This document shows, piece by piece, positions 7,102-15,912 of a DNA stretch of 64,000 nucleotides (position 1 is its first letter; each line of letters begins with the position of its first letter). Below the pieces are notes generated by a model, which worked only from the letters and a program-made list of their open reading frames with translations, was not told the DNA's origin and ran no database searches. The DNA is taken from the NCBI RefSeq assembly GCF_011090165.1, contig NZ_JAADJT010000009.1:186001-250000 (forward strand), given 5' to 3'. This DNA is from Duganella aceris (GTDB lineage Bacteria; Pseudomonadota; Gammaproteobacteria; Burkholderiales; Burkholderiaceae_D). Position numbers and translations under genes: made by a program.

Positions 7102-8310
7102 TCAGACTGCCTGCCCAGCGGCCACACCGGACGCCCACGCCCACTGGAAATTGTAGCCGCCGAGCCAGCCGGTGACGTCGACCGCCTCGCCGATGAAGTA
7201 CAAGCCCGGCACCTTGGTCACCATCATGCTCTGCTGCGACAGCTCGCGGGTATCGACGCCGCCGCGCGTGACTTCGGCTTTCTTGTAGCCTTCGGAACCG
7301 TTCGGGGTGATGGTCCACTGGTTGACCGCCGCGCCCAGCTTGCGCAGTTGCGCGTCCGGCAGGTCGGCCAAGCGGGCTTCCAGATCGAAGCCGTGCGCCA
7401 GCAGCAGGCCCTCGGCCAGGCGCGCCGGCAGCCATTGCGACAGCACATTGCCCAGCTGCTTCTTGATCGTGCCCTTGCCTTCGATCAGCGTGGCGGCCAG
7501 ATCCAGCTCCGGCAGCAAGTTGATGACGATCGGCGTGCCCGGCATCCAGTACGAGGAAATCTGCAGGATCGCCGGGCCGGACAGGCCGCGATGGGTGAAC
7601 AGCAAGTCTTCGCGGAAGCGGCCGCCGGTAGGATTGCGGCCCTTCAGCGAGCCGGTCTCGACGTCGACCTCCAGCGCGATGCCGGCCATCTCGACGAACG
7701 GCGCCCACTGCTGCGGGTCGAAGGTCAGCGGCACCAGCGCCGGGCGCGGCTCGACCATGCGCAGCTCGAACTGGCTGGCGATGCGGTAGGCGAAGTCGGT
7801 GGCGCCGATCTTGGCGATCGACAGGCCGCCGGTGGCGATCACCACCGCGTCGGCCTCGATCTCGCCGCTGTCGGTGTGCAGCACGAAGCCGCCGTCGACC
7901 TGTTCCAGGCTGTCGACCTTGCACGGCATGCGCCAGTGCACGTCGCCGCCGGCGCATTCGTCCTTCAGCATGTCGATGATCTGTTCGGCCGAATCGTCGC
8001 AGAACAGCTGGCCGCGATGCTTCTCGTGATAGCCGATGCGGTGTTTCTTGACCAGCGCGACGAAGTCGGCGGCGGTGTAGCGCGACAGCGCGCTCTTGCA
8101 GAAGTGCGGATTCTCGGACAGGAAGTTGGCCGGCCCGGCGTTGATGTTGGTGAAGTTGCAGCGGCCGCCGCCGGAGATGCGGATTTTCTCGGCCAGCTTG
8201 GTGGCGTGGTCGATCAGCACCACGCGCTTGCCGCGCTGCGCCGCCGTCGCCGCACACATCATGCCGGCCGCGCCCGCCCCGATTACCGCCACATCAAACT
8301 TTGCCATCAT
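7102..8310 (-). CDS. NAD(P)/FAD-dependent oxidoreductase, YhiN/HI0933 family
   Basis: A 402-residue flavoprotein. The N-terminal Rossmann FAD-binding motif is VAVIGAGAAGMMCA (residues about 6-20), followed by the family signature ISGGGRCNFTN near residue 50. The C-terminal GWLGGYNFQWAWASG matches the second FAD segment of the HI0933 family. The substrate is unknown. The ATG at 8310 follows ACAGGA; a second in-frame ATG comes directly after. It lies downstream of ybiB on the same strand with a gap of about 35 bases. Confidence 0.9.
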   Translation of the reverse strand: MMAKFDVAVIGAGAAGMMCAATAAQRGKRVVLIDHATKLAEKIRISGGGRCNFTNINAGPANFLSENPHFCKSALSRYTAADFVALVKKHRIGYHEKHRGQLFCDDSAEQIIDMLKDECAGGDVHWRMPCKVDSLEQVDGGFVLHTDSGEIEADAVVIATGGLSIAKIGATDFAYRIASQFELRMVEPRPALVPLTFDPQQWAPFVEMAGIALEVDVETGSLKGRNPTGGRFREDLLFTHRGLSGPAILQISSYWMPGTPIVINLLPELDLAATLIEGKGTIKKQLGNVLSQWLPARLAEGLLLAHGFDLEARLADLPDAQLRKLGAAVNQWTITPNGSEGYKKAEVTRGGVDTRELSQQSMMVTKVPGLYFIGEAVDVTGWLGGYNFQWAWASGVAAGQAV

Positions 8311-8345
8311 CAAATCCTGTCGCTCAAAGATGCAATTGTACAGGT

Positions 8346-9335
8346 CTACTCGATGGGTTCGGAAACATGCTGACGCGACTGCACCGTGCGCGACACCAAC
8401 AAACATTGCGCCACCTGCTCGGCGATCGACGGCGGCACCGGCACTTCGCCCGCCAGCACCGACGCGATCCAGGCCGCCGTGGCGGCCGCGCTCTTGTCCT
8501 CCGGCAGCAGCGGCAACTCGCCGACCTGCACCTGCTTCGGCACCAGCGTCGTGCGCAGGCCGCCGTGGAACCAGTCGATCTGCTGTGCCTTGTTGGCGTT
8601 GGCCACGGTCTCGCCCTCGGTGCCGCGCATCAGGAAGGCGTCGCCGCGCTCGTGCAGCGCCGCCGTGGTGAAGTATTCGCCCAGCATCTCCAGGTACTCG
8701 GGGTGGGTGTACGACACCAGCCGCAGCGCCGCGCCGGCGAACGGCTGCATGATCTTGACCAGCGTATGGGTCGAATTGCGCACGCCCAGCCGGCGCCGCA
8801 GCGACAGCATATAGGCCAGCTTGGGCGCCAGCGCGTCGATGGTGATGAAGGCGACCCGGCCCTGCGACATCGCCTCCTCCGCCTCGGCGCGGTGGCGCGA
8901 CGCGGTCACGCCCAGCGCCTCGAACACCTCGGCGGTGGCGACCCGGCCCAGGTCGTGGGCGACGCCGTGCACCAGCACCGGCACGCCTTCGCGCGCCAGC
9001 AGCATCGCCAGCAGCGGCGTCAGGTTGGCCATCTTGCGCGCGCCGTTGTAGGTCGGGATCACCACCGGCGCGAACTGGCCCGGCGGCGCTGCCAACGGCT
9101 CGAAGGCGGCCTCGGCCGCATCGAGGAAACCGGCGATCTCCTCCACCGACTCGCCCTTGATGCGCATCGACAACAAGATGCCGCCCAGCTCCAGGTCGGA
9201 GACGCGGCCGTCCAGCATCGCCTGATACAGGTCGTGGGCGTCGTCGCGGTTCATGCTGCGGGCGCCGTTTTTGCCGCGCCCGATCTCTTTGATGAAGCGG
9301 GCGGCCAGGAATGGTTCGGTGTTTGATGTCGTCAT
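8346..9335 (-). CDS. ybiB: YbiB / TrpD2-like DNA-binding protein
   Basis: A 329-residue protein with the fold of anthranilate phosphoribosyltransferase: N-terminal helical segment (LYQAMLDGRVSDLELGGILL) and a glycosyltransferase-3-like core (PTYNGARKMANLTPLLAMLL). The YbiB/TrpD2 family lacks tryptophan-pathway activity and binds nucleic acid, with a link to the LexA regulon in E. coli. It is divergent from aroG, with 75 bases between the starts. Assignment to TrpD2 rather than true TrpD rests on overall similarity and absence of other trp genes. Confidence 0.85.
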   Translation of the reverse strand: MTTSNTEPFLAARFIKEIGRGKNGARSMNRDDAHDLYQAMLDGRVSDLELGGILLSMRIKGESVEEIAGFLDAAEAAFEPLAAPPGQFAPVVIPTYNGARKMANLTPLLAMLLAREGVPVLVHGVAHDLGRVATAEVFEALGVTASRHRAEAEEAMSQGRVAFITIDALAPKLAYMLSLRRRLGVRNSTHTLVKIMQPFAGAALRLVSYTHPEYLEMLGEYFTTAALHERGDAFLMRGTEGETVANANKAQQIDWFHGGLRTTLVPKQVQVGELPLLPEDKSAAATAAWIASVLAGEVPVPPSIAEQVAQCLLVSRTVQSRQHVSEPIE

Positions 9336-9410
9336 GGCATCAAGCTTAAACCACTCCGCCGCATTTCGGCTACACTATCCCTCCCCCGCAATAAATATAC
9401 GTAGAGAATC

Positions 9411-10469
9411 ATGATCTCCCCAGACATCGAAAACATCAACATCACCTCGTTCGCGCCGATGCCGTCGCCGGAAGCCTTGCACAGCAAGCTGCCGCTGACC
9501 GACAGCGCCTCGGACACCGTGATGAAGGGCCGCGAAGCCCTGCGCAACATCATCGACCGCCAGGACAAGCGTCTGTTCGTGGTCGTCGGTCCATGCTCGA
9601 TCCACGACCCGGTGGCCGGCCTGGATTACGCGCGCCGCCTGAAGGCGCTGCAAGCCGAAGTGGCCGACACCATGCTGCTGGTGATGCGCGTGTATTTCGA
9701 AAAGCCGCGCACCACCACCGGCTGGAAGGGCTACATCAACGATCCGGACATGGACGATTCCTTCCGCGTCAACGTCGGCATGGAAAAGGCGCGCCAGTTC
9801 CTGCTGGACGTCTGCGAGCTGGGCCTGCCGACCGCGACCGAGGCGCTGGATCCGATCTCGCCGCAGTACCTGGGCGACTTGATCGCCTGGACCGCGATCG
9901 GCGCCCGCACCACCGAATCGCAGACGCACCGCGAAATGTCGTCGGGCCTGTCGACGCCGGTGGGCTTCAAGAACGGCACCGACGGCGACATCAGCATCGC
10001 CATCAATGCCATCCTGTCGTCGGCGCATCCGCACGCCTTCCTGGGCATCAACGCCCAGGGCAATGTGGCGATCGTGCGCACCCGCGGCAACGCCTACGGC
10101 CACGTGGTGCTGCGCGGCGGCGACGGCCGTCCCAATTATGATTCGGTATCGATCGCGATCGCCGAGCAGGCGCTGGCCAAGGCCAAGCTGCCGGCCAACC
10201 TGGTGGTCGACTGCTCGCACGCCAACAGCTACAAGAAGCCGGAACTGCAACCGCTGGTGATGGCGGACGTGATCCATCAAATCACCCAGGGCAACAAGTC
10301 GCTGGTGGGTGTGATGATCGAATCGAACATCGTCGGCGGCAACCAGAAGATTCCGGCCGACCTGAGCGAGCTGAAGTACGGCTGCTCGGTGACCGACGGC
10401 TGCATCGACTGGGACACCACCGAGCAGATGCTGCGCGACGCGCACAAGCAACTGAAACAGCGCCCGTAA
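9411..10469 (+). CDS. aroG: 3-deoxy-7-phosphoheptulonate (DAHP) synthase, class I
   Basis: A 352-residue type I DAHP synthase, which condenses phosphoenolpyruvate and erythrose-4-phosphate at the entry to the shikimate pathway. Motifs include GPCSIHDP near residue 62, KPRTTTGWKGYINDP near 105, the GARTTESQTHREM segment near 165 and the metal-binding DCSHANS near 267. Family members are usually feedback-inhibited by Phe, Tyr or Trp; which one cannot be read here. The stop is followed within 6 bases by an 84-bp palindrome. Confidence 0.97.
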   Translation: MISPDIENINITSFAPMPSPEALHSKLPLTDSASDTVMKGREALRNIIDRQDKRLFVVVGPCSIHDPVAGLDYARRLKALQAEVADTMLLVMRVYFEKPRTTTGWKGYINDPDMDDSFRVNVGMEKARQFLLDVCELGLPTATEALDPISPQYLGDLIAWTAIGARTTESQTHREMSSGLSTPVGFKNGTDGDISIAINAILSSAHPHAFLGINAQGNVAIVRTRGNAYGHVVLRGGDGRPNYDSVSIAIAEQALAKAKLPANLVVDCSHANSYKKPELQPLVMADVIHQITQGNKSLVGVMIESNIVGGNQKIPADLSELKYGCSVTDGCIDWDTTEQMLRDAHKQLKQRP

Positions 10470-10474
10470 CCCCT

Positions 10475-10558
10475 CGGTGTCAGTGCCGACATTCGGACAC
10501 GAGCTCTACCGTAGCGCGCTACGGTAGAGCTCGTGTCCGAATGTCGGCACTGACACCG
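10475..10558. repeat. 84-bp perfect palindrome, 42-bp arms, no loop
   Basis: Every base i pairs with base 21033-i from 10475/10558 to the centre at 10516/10517, with no mismatch and no spacer. It lies between the convergent stops of aroG and the NirD-like gene, so as RNA it could end both transcripts, although neither side has a long T tract. Such length exceeds ordinary terminators and resembles extragenic repeat units. Confidence 0.97.
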
Positions 10559-10563
10559 GTGTT

Positions 10564-10878
10564 TTAGCCGAAGGCCATCACGCGCGTTGCCACGCCGAAC
10601 GCCCCCGCCAGCGCCGCTTCGGCCTTGCTGGCCGGGGCGCTCAGTTCGGCGAGGTCGAGGTAGACCTTGCAATTGTCCACCTGTACCGAATACCGGCGCG
10701 CATTGCTGTGGCGCGGATCGACGCCGCGCGTCTCCAGCACCGCGTACACGCTCTCCTCATCGGTACGGAACAGCGCGACGCCCGGCAACTCCTGCCAAGC
10801 CAGTCCGCGCGGCACCATGCGCGCGCCATCCAGCGGCACATCTTTTACTTTGCAAATCTGCTTCCATTGTTCCGACAT
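10564..10878 (-). CDS. NirD-like (Rieske-fold) small protein lacking cluster ligands
   Basis: A 104-residue protein. The N-terminal part (WKQICKVKDVPLDGARMV, then VALFRTDEESVYAVLE) and a later RRYSVQVDNCKVYLDL strand pair resemble the nitrite reductase small subunit / Rieske fold. The segment where Rieske proteins carry two Cys-His pairs is absent, and a 27-residue Ala-rich tail follows. It has a GGAGGG ribosome site 7 bases before ATG. No nirB is nearby, so a role in nitrite reduction is doubtful. It is divergent from tsaD. Confidence 0.6.
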   Translation of the reverse strand: MSEQWKQICKVKDVPLDGARMVPRGLAWQELPGVALFRTDEESVYAVLETRGVDPRHSNARRYSVQVDNCKVYLDLAELSAPASKAEAALAGAFGVATRVMAFG

Positions 10879-11064
10879 CGCGCCCTCCCTACGTTTCCAT
10901 CTACTTCCCTATAAGCAAGAGCGATGCCACGAAAAAGCCGCTGAAATCCTGTCCATTCGGCAAAATTCCGCACTCGCGCAGTGCGGCCCGGACCCGCGCT
11001 GGTGCATGCTGCGGCGCACTTTCCTTTACAATGGCGGATTCCCCTTTCAGTTTGTACTCCTTTC

Positions 11065-12105
11065 ATGATCGTTCTCGGCGTCGAATCCTCCTGTGACGAA
11101 ACCGGCCTTGCGCTGTACGACACGCAACACGGCCTGCTCTCCCACGCCCTGTACTCGCAGGTGGCGATGCACGAGGAATACGGCGGCGTGGTGCCGGAAC
11201 TGGCGTCGCGCGACCATATCCGCCGCGCCATCCCGCTGCTGACGCAGACGCTGGAAGGCGCCGGCAAGTCGCTGGCCGACATCGACGCCATCGCCTACAC
11301 CCAGGGCCCCGGCCTGGCCGGCGCGCTGCTGGTCGGCTCCTCGGTCGCGTGCAGCCTCGGCCTGGCGCTGGACAAGCCGGTGCTCGGCGTGCACCACCTG
11401 GAAGGCCATCTGCTGTCGCCGCTGCTGGCGACGCAGCCGCCGGAATTCCCTTTCATCGCGCTGCTGGTGTCGGGCGGCCACACGCAGCTGATGCGGGTCG
11501 ACGGCGTCGGCCAGTACACATTGCTGGGCGAGACGCTCGACGATGCCGCCGGCGAGGCCTTCGACAAGTCGGCCAAGCTGCTGGGCCTGGGCTATCCGGG
11601 CGGTCCGGCGATTTCGCGCCTGGCCGAATTCGGCGATCCGGCCGCGTACAAGCTGCCGCGCCCGATGTTGCATACCAAGGATTTCAATTTCAGCTTCTCC
11701 GGCCTGAAAACGGCGGTGCTGACGGTGGTGAAGAACCACGAGCAAAAAGTCGTCGCCAATATCTGCGAGCAGGACAAGGCGAATATCGCGCGCGGTTTCA
11801 TCGACGCGATCGTCGAGGTATTGACGGCCAAGTGTGTGTCCGCGCTCAAGCACACCGGCCTGAAGCGGCTGGTGATCGCCGGCGGCGTCGGCGCCAACGC
11901 GCAGTTGCGAGCGTCGCTGAACGAGGCGGCGGCCAAGAAGAAGTTCAAGGTGTTTTACCCAGAACTGGAATTCTGCACCGACAATGGCGCCATGATCGCC
12001 TTCGCCGGCGCCATGCGCCTGATGATCAATCCGGACGCGGCGAAAAAAGACTATTCGTTCAACGTGCGGCCGCGCTGGCCGCTGGACGAGATCAAGGTCG
12101 TCTGA
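11065..12105 (+). CDS. tsaD: tRNA N6-threonylcarbamoyladenosine transferase TsaD
   Basis: A 346-residue ASKHA-fold protein that transfers threonylcarbamoyl to A37 of ANN-decoding tRNAs together with TsaB, TsaC and TsaE. The N-terminal MIVLGVESSCDETG motif fixes the start. Metal ligands lie in VHHLEGHLLSP (His about 110 and 114), and the late motif CTDNGAMIAFAG is near residue 310. tsaE occurs in the same window at 37136. An upstream in-frame extension of 28 residues is not part of the family. Confidence 0.97.
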   Translation: MIVLGVESSCDETGLALYDTQHGLLSHALYSQVAMHEEYGGVVPELASRDHIRRAIPLLTQTLEGAGKSLADIDAIAYTQGPGLAGALLVGSSVACSLGLALDKPVLGVHHLEGHLLSPLLATQPPEFPFIALLVSGGHTQLMRVDGVGQYTLLGETLDDAAGEAFDKSAKLLGLGYPGGPAISRLAEFGDPAAYKLPRPMLHTKDFNFSFSGLKTAVLTVVKNHEQKVVANICEQDKANIARGFIDAIVEVLTAKCVSALKHTGLKRLVIAGGVGANAQLRASLNEAAAKKKFKVFYPELEFCTDNGAMIAFAGAMRLMINPDAAKKDYSFNVRPRWPLDEIKVV

Positions 12106-12291
12106 TCAACCCTGGGCGAAAGCCACCGAGGCCAGCACGGCCAGGCCGACCAGCGGGATCAGATATTTCGCCTTGCCCTTGCCGAGACTGACGCCGCGCG
12201 CGGCGATGCGCTCGCTGCGCAGACGGTGTTCATCGGCGGACGACTCGTGGGTCACGATGGGGCTGGCTTTTGGTTCAGTTGCGGTATTCAT
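12106..12291 (-). CDS. Small single-pass membrane protein, unknown
   Basis: A 61-residue protein with a charged N-terminal half (DEHRLRSERIAARG) and one predicted transmembrane segment near the C terminus (YLIPLVGLAVLASVAF). The start at 12291 is preceded by GGAGGAAGTT, a good ribosome site. Its stop codon abuts the tsaD stop with no gap, so the two genes converge end to end. I do not recognise a family. Confidence 0.65.
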   Translation of the reverse strand: MNTATEPKASPIVTHESSADEHRLRSERIAARGVSLGKGKAKYLIPLVGLAVLASVAFAQG

Positions 12292-12457
12292 AACTTCCTC
12301 CATGTATTCCGATCATCTTCCTTTCTGGAGGGCAATGCAATTGTCGTGCCAACCAAACAGGCACAAAATGGCCTGGAAAGCCTGATTCTAGGCGCTTTTG
12401 TGGTGAACACGCCACACGATACGGCCTGGAAAGCACCATGTCGGGGCACGCCGGCAC

Positions 12458-13393
12458 TTATCTTCCCTTGGAGGCATTGACAGCCTTGCGCTGCGCCTGC
12501 AGCCGCCCCGGCGCGCGCTCGGCGACGAAGTCGATGAAATGCCGCACCCGCATCGGCATCTGCGTGCGTTGCTGGTAGTACATGAAAACGCCGTTGTTTT
12601 CGGTGATGGTACTGGTCAGCAAGGGCACCAGCGCGCCGCTGGCCAGTTCGCGCTCGATCATGAACACCGGTATCTGGCCGATGCCGACGCCGTTCAGCAC
12701 CGCCGTCAACTCCCCCTCCACCGTATTGAAACTGGCCACCGCCGGCGCGTCCAGGTAGACGGTGGCGCTGTCGACCTGCAATTCCCAAGGCAGCAGGCGG
12801 CCGGTGTTCGGCTGGCGGAAGCCGGTGCAGCGGTGGTTGCCCAGATCCGCCACCTTCTTCGGCATGCCGTGGCGATCGATGTAGGACGGCGCGGCGCAGG
12901 TCAGCAGCATGATCTCACCCAGCTTGCGCGACACCAGATTGCGCTCCGGCGGGCTGCCGGCGCGGAAGCCGACGTCGATCTTGCTCTCCACCAGATCGGT
13001 GAAATGGTCGTCCAGCTGCATGTCGAAGTGGGCGCCGGGGTAGCGCTCCTGGAACTCGCGCAGCAGCGGCACGATGATCGAGATGCCGATCGACATCGGC
13101 GCGGCGACGCGGATCAGGCCGTCGACCTCCAGCTTGCTGTTCTGGATCTGGTCCAGCGCCTCGTCCAGCAGGCGCAGGCCGGGATTGGCCAGCTCGAACA
13201 GGCGGCTGCCTTCGTCCGTCAGGCTGAGGCTGCGCGTGGTGCGGTGGAACAGCCGCACGCCCAGGTGATCCTCCAGCTGCCGCACCGCCTTGCTGACCGC
13301 CTGCGGCGTCAGGCCGGCATCGACCGCCGCCTGGCTGAAGCTCTTGGCGCGTACCACGCCGATAAACAAACTGATGACCCGGGCTTTATCCAT
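12458..13393 (-). CDS. LysR-family transcriptional regulator
   Basis: A 311-residue LysR regulator. The winged HTH lies at about residues 3-60 (FSQAAVDAGLTPQAVSKAVRQLEDHLG, LFHRTTRSLSLTDEG), followed by a periplasmic-binding-like effector domain (about 90-295). Start at 13393 (MDKARVISLF) suits the family; the in-frame ATG upstream adds 11 residues. It is divergent from the SDR gene at 13510, with a 116-base shared control region, so it probably regulates that gene. Confidence 0.92.
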   Translation of the reverse strand: MDKARVISLFIGVVRAKSFSQAAVDAGLTPQAVSKAVRQLEDHLGVRLFHRTTRSLSLTDEGSRLFELANPGLRLLDEALDQIQNSKLEVDGLIRVAAPMSIGISIIVPLLREFQERYPGAHFDMQLDDHFTDLVESKIDVGFRAGSPPERNLVSRKLGEIMLLTCAAPSYIDRHGMPKKVADLGNHRCTGFRQPNTGRLLPWELQVDSATVYLDAPAVASFNTVEGELTAVLNGVGIGQIPVFMIERELASGALVPLLTSTITENNGVFMYYQQRTQMPMRVRHFIDFVAERAPGRLQAQRKAVNASKGR

Positions 13394-13509
13394 GATTTCT
13401 ATTAACAACTGACAGGTGAAAATCAAACAGCTTTCCTATGGCTAGTGTAGCAGTTAAAGGCGGCCTAAACTTGGCCCCATCAACTCACCAACCTTCAAAG
13501 GAAACGATC

Positions 13510-14370
13510 ATGACTGGCACAGCACAAAAAGTATGGTTCATCACCGGCGCATCCCGTGGCTTCGGCGTCCTGACGGCGAAAAAAGCGCTCGAGCGCGGCG
13601 ACTTCGTGGTCGCCACCGCCCGCGATCCGAACTCGGTCATCGCCGCCCTGGGCGAGCATCCGAACCTGCTGGCGGTACGCCTCGACGTGACGCTGGAAGC
13701 CCAGGCCGTCAGCGCAGCGCAACAGGCGGTGGCGCGCTTCGGCCGCATCGACGTACTGGTCAACAACGCCGGCTACGGCCTGCTGGGCGCGGTCGAGGAA
13801 TCCAGCGCCGACGAGGTGCGCGCTCTGTATGAAACCAATGTCTTCGGCCTGCTCAACGTCACCCGCGCCGTGCTGCCGGTGATGCGCAAGCAGGGTAGCG
13901 GCCATGTCATCAACATCTCGTCGGTGGGTGGCTACTCGGCGTATGCCGGCTGGGGCGTGTACGGCTCGACCAAGTTCGCGGTCGAAGGCTTGAGCGAGGC
14001 GCTGTCGATGGAACTGGCGCCGCTGGGGATTTATTCGACCGTGGTCGAGCCGGGCTTCTTCCGCACCGACTTCCTCGATGCCTCGTCGCTGGTGGCGACC
14101 CGTGACCGCATCGGCGACTACGCCGCCACCGTCGGCGCGATGCGCGACTTCGCCGACGGCGCCAACCATCAGCAACCCGGCGATCCGGTCAAGTTCGCCG
14201 CCGCCCTGATGCAGCTGGCCGACAACGAACATCCACCGGTGCGGCTGCAACTGGGTTCGGATACCGTGGCCCGCGTGCGCGCCAAGAACCTGTCGGTCGA
14301 GAAAGAGATGAACGACTGGTTGGAGCTGGCGGTGTCGACCGACCACGTCGCGGTCGAGGTCGCGGCTTAA
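13510..14370 (+). CDS. Short-chain dehydrogenase/reductase
   Basis: A 286-residue classical SDR. The NAD(P)-binding motif TGASRGFG is near residue 13, NNAGYGLLG near 85 and the catalytic YGSTK near 155. Residues after the cofactor motif (TARDPN) suggest NADP(H), an inference. The start at 13510 has an AAAGGAAACGATC ribosome site; 24 additional in-frame codons upstream look non-coding. Substrate unknown. It is divergent from a LysR gene that is its likely regulator. Confidence 0.9.
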   Translation: MTGTAQKVWFITGASRGFGVLTAKKALERGDFVVATARDPNSVIAALGEHPNLLAVRLDVTLEAQAVSAAQQAVARFGRIDVLVNNAGYGLLGAVEESSADEVRALYETNVFGLLNVTRAVLPVMRKQGSGHVINISSVGGYSAYAGWGVYGSTKFAVEGLSEALSMELAPLGIYSTVVEPGFFRTDFLDASSLVATRDRIGDYAATVGAMRDFADGANHQQPGDPVKFAAALMQLADNEHPPVRLQLGSDTVARVRAKNLSVEKEMNDWLELAVSTDHVAVEVAA

Positions 14371-14378
14371 GCCTGCCG

Positions 14379-15608
14379 CTATGGTTGGGGCGTCAGCAGA
14401 TCCGCGCGCGGATAGCCCCAGCCCGGCACGCCGTCGCCGCACTTCGCGGCCTGCGTGATGCGCAAGGCGGTGAAGTTGCCGCGCGGCGTGGCGGCGAAGC
14501 GGTAGTCCGACAGTTCGCCCACATCGAGCTTCGGCATGCGCGAGAAGCGCAGCCACGCATCGACGTCACAGCGCGTGTCCTTCAACGCGCGCAGCATGTG
14601 CAGGCCGGCCTGCGCCGTCGCGAACTGCGTCACGCCGGGAGACAGCGCCAGCGCGGGCAGCTGCTCCACCAGCCCGGCCGGGCAAGCCAACGGCGCCAGC
14701 CACTCCGGCGCGATGCTGGCCACGCCGCGCCGCAGCCGGTAGCGGTCCGCCGCCTCGTTGCTCTCGACACTGACGAACGCCCAGCACAACGGCTGCGACG
14801 GAAACGCCGTCATCGCCACATCCAGCACCCGCGACGCCGGATCGACCTGCTGCAACACGGCGCTGATGCGCGCCCTGCCCACCGAAGACGCCGCACCCTG
14901 CAAGCCGATGAAGACCAAGCCGACGCCCAGCGCCAGCCACAAACCGCCGCGACCGCGCAATCCCGCCCGCCACTGCGCCGCGCCGCACGCCACGCCGACC
15001 GCCAGCAATCCGGCGAACGAAGTCCAGCCCAGATATCCCTTGGCGGCGAAAATCACAAGCGCCGCGAACAGGCAAGCCAGCCCCGCGATGCGCAGCGAAC
15101 GCCAGCGCATGATCAACGCCATCGGCACCCCGATCGCCACCCAGAACAAGGGCTCGACGATGAACACCATGTCGCCGTAGAACCAGCGCGCATCGAGCGG
15201 ATACCACGGATGGATGCCGTACGAATTGGTGTAGTCCATCAGCAGATGCAGCGCGAAACCGACACCGACGCTGAGCGCCAGTCCAAGCCGCGCCGGCCGG
15301 CTGCCCTTGAGCAGCGCCCGCGCCGACGGCCAGCACAGCCACAGCAAGGCCGCCAGCAGCAAGGCCTGGGGCAACGCCCACAACACCGTATGCGTGTGGC
15401 CGCGATGATTGAGCAGATAGCCGAGCGGATCCGGCAGCAGCCGGGTCAGGAACAGGTCGAGATCGGGGAAGTTGCTGGCCAGCGCGCAGGACACCAGCAA
15501 CAGCCGGTGCCGCACCCGCTGCGAGCGCTCATCGGCTTCGTCCGGCAAACTGCGATGCACCAGCTCGCCGACGCCGAAACCGATGATGCTGTGGGTGAGA
15601 TTATCCAA
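14379..15608 (-). CDS. YdjM/DUF457-like membrane-bound metal-dependent hydrolase
   Basis: A 409-residue inner-membrane protein. The first 120 residues carry the family motifs: DNLTHSIIGFG at the N terminus, SNFPDLDLF near 50 and HRGHTHTVLWALP near 70. His and Asp in these motifs are likely metal ligands. Several transmembrane segments follow (about 75-95, 110-125, 155-235). The start codon is TTG, immediately after the TAG stop of the DUF427 gene, so translation is probably coupled. The physiological substrate is unknown. Confidence 0.85.
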   Translation of the reverse strand: MDNLTHSIIGFGVGELVHRSLPDEADERSQRVRHRLLLVSCALASNFPDLDLFLTRLLPDPLGYLLNHRGHTHTVLWALPQALLLAALLWLCWPSARALLKGSRPARLGLALSVGVGFALHLLMDYTNSYGIHPWYPLDARWFYGDMVFIVEPLFWVAIGVPMALIMRWRSLRIAGLACLFAALVIFAAKGYLGWTSFAGLLAVGVACGAAQWRAGLRGRGGLWLALGVGLVFIGLQGAASSVGRARISAVLQQVDPASRVLDVAMTAFPSQPLCWAFVSVESNEAADRYRLRRGVASIAPEWLAPLACPAGLVEQLPALALSPGVTQFATAQAGLHMLRALKDTRCDVDAWLRFSRMPKLDVGELSDYRFAATPRGNFTALRITQAAKCGDGVPGWGYPRADLLTPQP

Positions 15609-15899
15609 CTAGCGCTGCACGTCCACGCCGCGCCAGAAGGCCAGGTGGTCTTTGATGTGCGCCGCTTTTTCCAGCGGCGCCGGGTAGTACCAGACCGCGT
15701 TGTCATTGACCTTGCCGTCGACTTCCAGGCTGTAGTAGCTGGCCAGGCCCTTCCACGGGCAGCGCGAGGTGTGCTCGCTGGGCCGCAGGTATTCCTGCTT
15801 CACGCTCGATGGCGGGAAGTAGACATTGTTCTCGACGATTTCGACTTCGTCGTCGTTCGCTTGCGCGATGACGACGCCGTTCCAGGTGGCGGTAGGCAT
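15609..15899 (-). CDS. DUF427 domain protein
   Basis: A 96-residue protein (starts MPTATWNGVVIAQANDDEVE), a complete DUF427 domain. The central CPWKGLASYYSL and the AVWYYPAPLEKA segment are typical of the family, whose biochemical function is not settled. The start at 15899 has AAAGGA upstream. It sits between a GGDEF gene (13 bases upstream) and the membrane hydrolase (no gap), forming one operon. Confidence 0.88.
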   Translation of the reverse strand: MPTATWNGVVIAQANDDEVEIVENNVYFPPSSVKQEYLRPSEHTSRCPWKGLASYYSLEVDGKVNDNAVWYYPAPLEKAAHIKDHLAFWRGVDVQR

Positions 15900-15912
15900 G
15901 ATGACGATCCTT

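Noticed and set aside
8346..9335. True anthranilate phosphoribosyltransferase TrpD
   Set aside because: Sequence fits the YbiB/TrpD2 branch and no trp genes are adjacent.
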